Origin: Treponema sp. | GTDB lineage: Bacteria; Spirochaetota; Spirochaetia; Treponematales; Breznakiellaceae | Direction of reading: 5' to 3' | NCBI GenBank assembly: GCA_031257695.1 | Contig: JAIROB010000033.1 | Location: forward strand, 1-9,201 | Length of the DNA: 9,201 nucleotides | Shown here: piece by piece, positions 6,330-9,201 of the stretch | How positions within the stretch are numbered: the stretch's first letter is position 1 | Layout: the number at the start of each line of letters is the position of its first letter | Program-made: the position numbers and the translations under genes | The notes under the pieces: generated by a model | Told to the model about the DNA's origin: nothing | The model's database searches: none | The model's input: only the letters and a program-made list of their open reading frames with translations

Positions 6330-7230
6330 GAAATCAATGTTATGGGATCTTTTTTCCCCCTTTAGGCGGATTAAAACCTTTGCCCTGGTCGGCGCAAGCG
6401 GCACCGGCAAGAGTTTTCGGGCCAAGCTCGTGGCCCAGAAATACGGGATCGATCTCATCATAGACGACGGGCTCCTCATCAGGGACAACCGGATCCTGGC
6501 GGGACATTCGGCCAAAAAGGAAAAAACCTTTTTGGCGGCGGTAAAAACGGCTCTTTTTGACGAGAAGGGCCGCCGGGACGAGGTGGCCAGGGCATTGCAG
6601 ACGGAGAAAACAAAGAAAGTGCTCATCCTGGGCACCTCGGAAAAGATGGTCAACAAGATTGCCGCCCGGCTCCAGCTCCCCGCGATCAGTAAAATTATCA
6701 AAATTCAGGATATCGCCTCCCAGAATGACATAGAGCGGGCTATCAGGACCAGAAAAATCGAGGGAAAACACGTGATCCCCGTGCCCTCCATTGAGATAAA
6801 ACGGAACTATCCCCACATTTTTTACGACGCCATCAAGATTTTTAAACGGCGGAAAGGTCCTGCCGCTTTGGGGGGAGGGGCGCAGGTCCACGAAAAATCG
6901 GTGGTCCGGCCCGAGTATTCAAAACGGGGCAGGGTTGTCATTTCCCAGGCGGCCTTGAGCCAGATGGTCATTCATTGCGTGGACGAGTATGATCAGGATG
7001 TCCGCATCAAAAAAATGGTGGTTAAGGATCATGACGAGGGGTACCGGCTGGTGATTACCATTGATGTGCCCTATGAAACCCAATTGGGAGGCAATATCCA
7101 CGAATTACAGCAGTATATCGTAGACAATATTGAGCGTTACACAGGGATACTGATAGAGGAAGTGAATATTATCATTGATAAATTTATCCAAGGCAGAACC
7201 GCTGAAACTTCTAAAAACTTCCGTTTTTAA
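6328..7230 (+). CDS. P-loop NTPase fused to an Asp23/Gls24 domain
   Basis: The 300-residue protein has a Walker A motif, GASGTGKS, at residues 22-29, after a hydrophobic strand (TFALV). DLIIDDGLLI at 42-51 is next, and KVLILGTSEKMV at 97-108 looks like a later strand with a polar end. The middle, about 110-172, is rich in basic and isoleucine residues. A linker near 173-200 is followed by a clear Asp23/Gls24 domain (about 202-286): GRVVISQAALSQMVIHCVDE, then the two-strand part ending VITIDVPYE, then the IVDNIERYTGILIEEVNIII helix and strand. Asp23 proteins in Gram-positive bacteria are cell-envelope stress factors found near membranes. No membrane segment or signal is present here. Its role is unknown; it may be an ATPase with an envelope-linked adaptor. 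The start may be the ATG at 6328 or at 6337, and neither has a strong ribosome site. The next gene starts 12 bases after its stop. Confidence 0.85.
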   Translation: MKSMLWDLFSPFRRIKTFALVGASGTGKSFRAKLVAQKYGIDLIIDDGLLIRDNRILAGHSAKKEKTFLAAVKTALFDEKGRRDEVARALQTEKTKKVLILGTSEKMVNKIAARLQLPAISKIIKIQDIASQNDIERAIRTRKIEGKHVIPVPSIEIKRNYPHIFYDAIKIFKRRKGPAALGGGAQVHEKSVVRPEYSKRGRVVISQAALSQMVIHCVDEYDQDVRIKKMVVKDHDEGYRLVITIDVPYETQLGGNIHELQQYIVDNIERYTGILIEEVNIIIDKFIQGRTAETSKNFRF

Positions 7231-7242
7231 AGGGGGAGGGGG

Positions 7243-8631
7243 ATGAAAAGAAGCATTGTAATTTTAGTAATGGTCCTCTGGGGCGCTTTTTCTTTGCCCG
7301 CGCAGGATTACGGTTGGGACGAATTCGGATACGACGAGTTTGAGTACGACTGGGGCGCGGAAATAGAGGAGCCGCCGGACTTTGTCGATCCCTACGCGCC
7401 TGCCCCGGCGCCGCTTCCCGATCCGGCTCCGGCTGTTCCACCGTCCCCGGCGCCGGTTGTGCCCGAACCGGTTGCGGCCGAGCCGGCTGGGGCTGAAACG
7501 CCCTTCCCCGAAGCGCAGGCCGAACCTGAGCCGGGCATTGTTGAGGGCGGCCATTACAGGATTTTTTTTGACGGCAGCGATGATGACGCAGCGTTACTGT
7601 TACAGGAACTGGAACTGCGGATGGGCTTCTACAACCGGCTTTTTCACTTTGAGATGGAAGGGATGCCCTGGCCGCTGCAGGTCCGTTCCATCGCGGACGC
7701 CGAAGCCTATGAAACCTATGTGCGCTCCCGGCTTGACCAGGCGCCCCCCGGAGCGGTGTACATCCACTACAGCCAGATAGAAAAGCGGGAACTGGTGATC
7801 AACCGAGGGAGCGGCGCGGAGCCTGCCATGATCGCCCATCAGGCGTTCATCCAGTACCTCCGGGCTTTCATCCCCCACCCCCCGTCCTGGATGCGCGACG
7901 GTTTTGCCATCATATTCAGCTCCCTGCGCTTTGATCCCGCCCTGGAAGAACTGGTGTTCGATGAAAACCTTGCCTGGCTGGACACGGTAAAAAAGCTGGG
8001 CGGCGGGGCGGCGGCGCCGCGGCTCATACTGCTTGCGGACACCGAGGAGTACGCCCGGGGCAGCATTGACAATTTTAAGCCCCTGGCCTGGGCGCTTGCC
8101 TCCTTTTTTTTAAACTACGATACCGAAAATTACTTTCGCGCCCTTGCGGAGATGTTCATGGTCTTGTCCCCGGAGGCAAGCGCCGCGGAAAATTCCCAGG
8201 CGGCGGTCAAGCGGCTGACCCTCTGGACGGATTTTGAAGGTCTTGCCGGGGATTATCAAAACTACCTCGAAGCAAAAAAGAGCTTTGCCGAGCTTATTGC
8301 GGAGGGACAGAAAGCCTACAGCGCGGGGGATTGGGAAAGCGCGGAACAGCGCTTTGCCCAGGCCCGGTCCATGCGGCCCGACCACGCCGCGCCCTGCTAT
8401 TACCAGGGCCTTCTGGCCTACGGCGCCAAAAACTTCGCCAAAGCGGAGGAGCTCTACAACGCCGCCCTGTACAACGGCGCCGACGCCGCGCTGGTCCACT
8501 ACGCCCTGGGCATCAACGCCCTTTCCGCAGGCCGCGCCGGCGACGGCGTCCGCTGGCTGGAACAGGCCGCCGCCGCCGAGCCGGACCGTTTTGGGGAAAA
8601 GGCGAGCAGTATTATCAGCAGGCTGCGGTAG
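7243..8631 (+). CDS. Exported protein with degenerate metallopeptidase-like core and C-terminal TPRs
   Basis: The 462-residue product begins with a signal peptide (MKRSIVILVMVLWGAFSLPA, probable cut before QD at 21). An acidic aromatic segment, GWDEFGYDEFEYDW, follows at 24-37, and then a Pro/Ala/Glu-rich linker at about 43-98. The core, residues 103-330, resembles the peptidase MA-like (gluzincin) fold: AHQAFIQYL at 198-206 and SWMRDGFA at 215-222 stand where active members have HExxH and W-x-x-EGxA. The glutamate, second histidine and third-ligand glutamate are all replaced (Gln200, Ile203, Asp219), so it should not bind zinc normally. Three TPR-like units run from about 350 to 450 (GQKAYSAGDWESAEQRFAQA, then YYQGLLAYGAKNFAKAEELY, then YALGINALSAG). 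A GGGGGAGGGGG-type ribosome site precedes the ATG. It is probably a periplasmic or envelope scaffold. The family comparison is from memory. Confidence 0.8.
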   Translation: MKRSIVILVMVLWGAFSLPAQDYGWDEFGYDEFEYDWGAEIEEPPDFVDPYAPAPAPLPDPAPAVPPSPAPVVPEPVAAEPAGAETPFPEAQAEPEPGIVEGGHYRIFFDGSDDDAALLLQELELRMGFYNRLFHFEMEGMPWPLQVRSIADAEAYETYVRSRLDQAPPGAVYIHYSQIEKRELVINRGSGAEPAMIAHQAFIQYLRAFIPHPPSWMRDGFAIIFSSLRFDPALEELVFDENLAWLDTVKKLGGGAAAPRLILLADTEEYARGSIDNFKPLAWALASFFLNYDTENYFRALAEMFMVLSPEASAAENSQAAVKRLTLWTDFEGLAGDYQNYLEAKKSFAELIAEGQKAYSAGDWESAEQRFAQARSMRPDHAAPCYYQGLLAYGAKNFAKAEELYNAALYNGADAALVHYALGINALSAGRAGDGVRWLEQAAAAEPDRFGEKASSIISRLR

Positions 8632-8632
8632 A

Positions 8633-8661
8633 GCCTGACACGATGCGATTTCCTGTCAGGC
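8633..8661. terminator. Hairpin between convergent genes, possible bidirectional terminator
   Basis: GCCTGACA (8633-8640) pairs perfectly with TGTCAGGC (8654-8661) around a 13-base loop. It starts two bases after the stop codon of the TPR protein and contains the TGA stop of the convergent M15 gene. There is no clear T-run on either strand, so its terminator role rests on position. Confidence 0.45.
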
Positions 8662-9201
8662 CGCAGGGTTTCTGCCCGTTCCCAGAATCAGCAGCTCCGG
8701 GTGATACTCAAAATGCATGGTGTCGTACCGGGACCACCGGCCGCCCCAGATAAAGCCCTGTTCCTCAAAGGCCCGGATCACCGCGGCGGGCGGGTTTTGG
8801 CGGTTTTCCGGCGGCACGGAACGCCAGTCAATCCCCTTCGCTGCGGTCCACTGCCAGTAGGTTTCCATGCCGGGCTGGGCTTTCAGCAACAGATCCACCG
8901 CCACTCCGTAGGCGTGAAAGCTGCGGTTTTCGCTGCCCGCGACGTTCCGCCAATTCCAGCCGGTGATGCTGTGCAGGTTTTTGAGCCAGCCCTGTATGTC
9001 CGGGTCCGTTTTCGCCCCCTCGGCGATACGCGCCTCCGCCCGTTTCAGGGGCCCGGCTATGCCCCCGTGTATATGCACCTGCCGGCCCAGAAAGCTGATC
9101 CACTGCTGCCGGGAATAGGCCTCCTCCCTGCTGCGGGCCTGCCAGAGGTTTTCGTAAAAGGGAGAGCGGGCCGCGCCGGGGCTTGGGTACAGGCGGCTGT
9201 A
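8656..9201 (-). CDS. M15-family metallopeptidase (D-Ala-D-Ala carboxypeptidase/endopeptidase-like), 5' end outside the window
   Basis: The minus-strand frame is open to the window edge, giving 181 visible residues from YSRLYPSPGA to GTGRNPAA. It would cleave peptidoglycan peptides outside the cytoplasm; any signal peptide lies beyond the window. The zinc motif SFHAYGVAVD supplies His96 and Asp103 (visible numbering), and WGGRWSRYDTMHFEY supplies the last ligand His163 with Asp160 as the probable catalytic base. This matches the M15 pattern SxHxxGxAxD ... D-x-x-HFE of CwlK/VanY-like enzymes. The segment FLGRQVHIHGGIAGPLKRAE recalls treponemal members I know. A GTG at 9078 lies internally and is not a likely start, because homologous-looking sequence continues upstream. 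The gene converges on the TPR-protein operon. Confidence 0.88.
   Translation of the reverse strand, partial: YSRLYPSPGAARSPFYENLWQARSREEAYSRQQWISFLGRQVHIHGGIAGPLKRAEARIAEGAKTDPDIQGWLKNLHSITGWNWRNVAGSENRSFHAYGVAVDLLLKAQPGMETYWQWTAAKGIDWRSVPPENRQNPPAAVIRAFEEQGFIWGGRWSRYDTMHFEYHPELLILGTGRNPAA

Overview
The window is a GC-rich bacterial segment. Its gene set suggests a spirochaete of the Treponema group: an M15 peptidase of a type I associate with treponemes, a P-loop/Asp23 fusion protein, a glutamine/lysine-rich helical protein, and insertion-sequence debris. This assignment comes from remembered family resemblance, not from a search, and is moderate at best.

Left part (1-851): wreckage. An ISAs1-family transposase has lost its catalytic middle and is frameshifted. 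It is followed by the tail of a tetratricopeptide-repeat (TPR) protein, then a 172-base nested inverted-repeat element that lies between the TPR remnant and the end of the next gene.

Middle (852-4395): a glycyl radical enzyme (GRE) of the pyruvate formate-lyase/glycerol dehydratase superfamily on the minus strand. Its dedicated radical-SAM activase is transcribed divergently on the plus strand. They share a 103-base intergenic region with a plausible promoter and a start-site dyad on the GRE side. The GRE has the Cys470/Glu472 pair and Gly805 but not the double cysteine of true pyruvate formate-lyase, so it probably acts on some other substrate, which I cannot name. The activase carries the CxxxCxxC site and two extra 4Fe-4S clusters.

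Join (4396-4897): an IS5-like transposase C-terminus begins about 20 bases after the activase stop. It is followed by strong hairpins and a 15-bp inverted repeat, with no convincing gene until 4898. The GRE module is therefore bracketed by debris of two different IS families, as expected for an acquired or rearranged accessory block.

Right part (4898-8631): four closely spaced plus-strand genes that look like a housekeeping operon: a small helical protein with a duplicated 22-residue unit, an RluA-family pseudouridine synthase, a P-loop ATPase fused to an Asp23/Gls24 domain, and an exported protein with a degenerate metallopeptidase-like core and C-terminal TPRs. A near-consensus promoter overlaps the start of the third gene. 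The operon ends at a hairpin shared with a convergent M15 metallopeptidase gene (8656 to the window edge), which is cut off at its 5' end.
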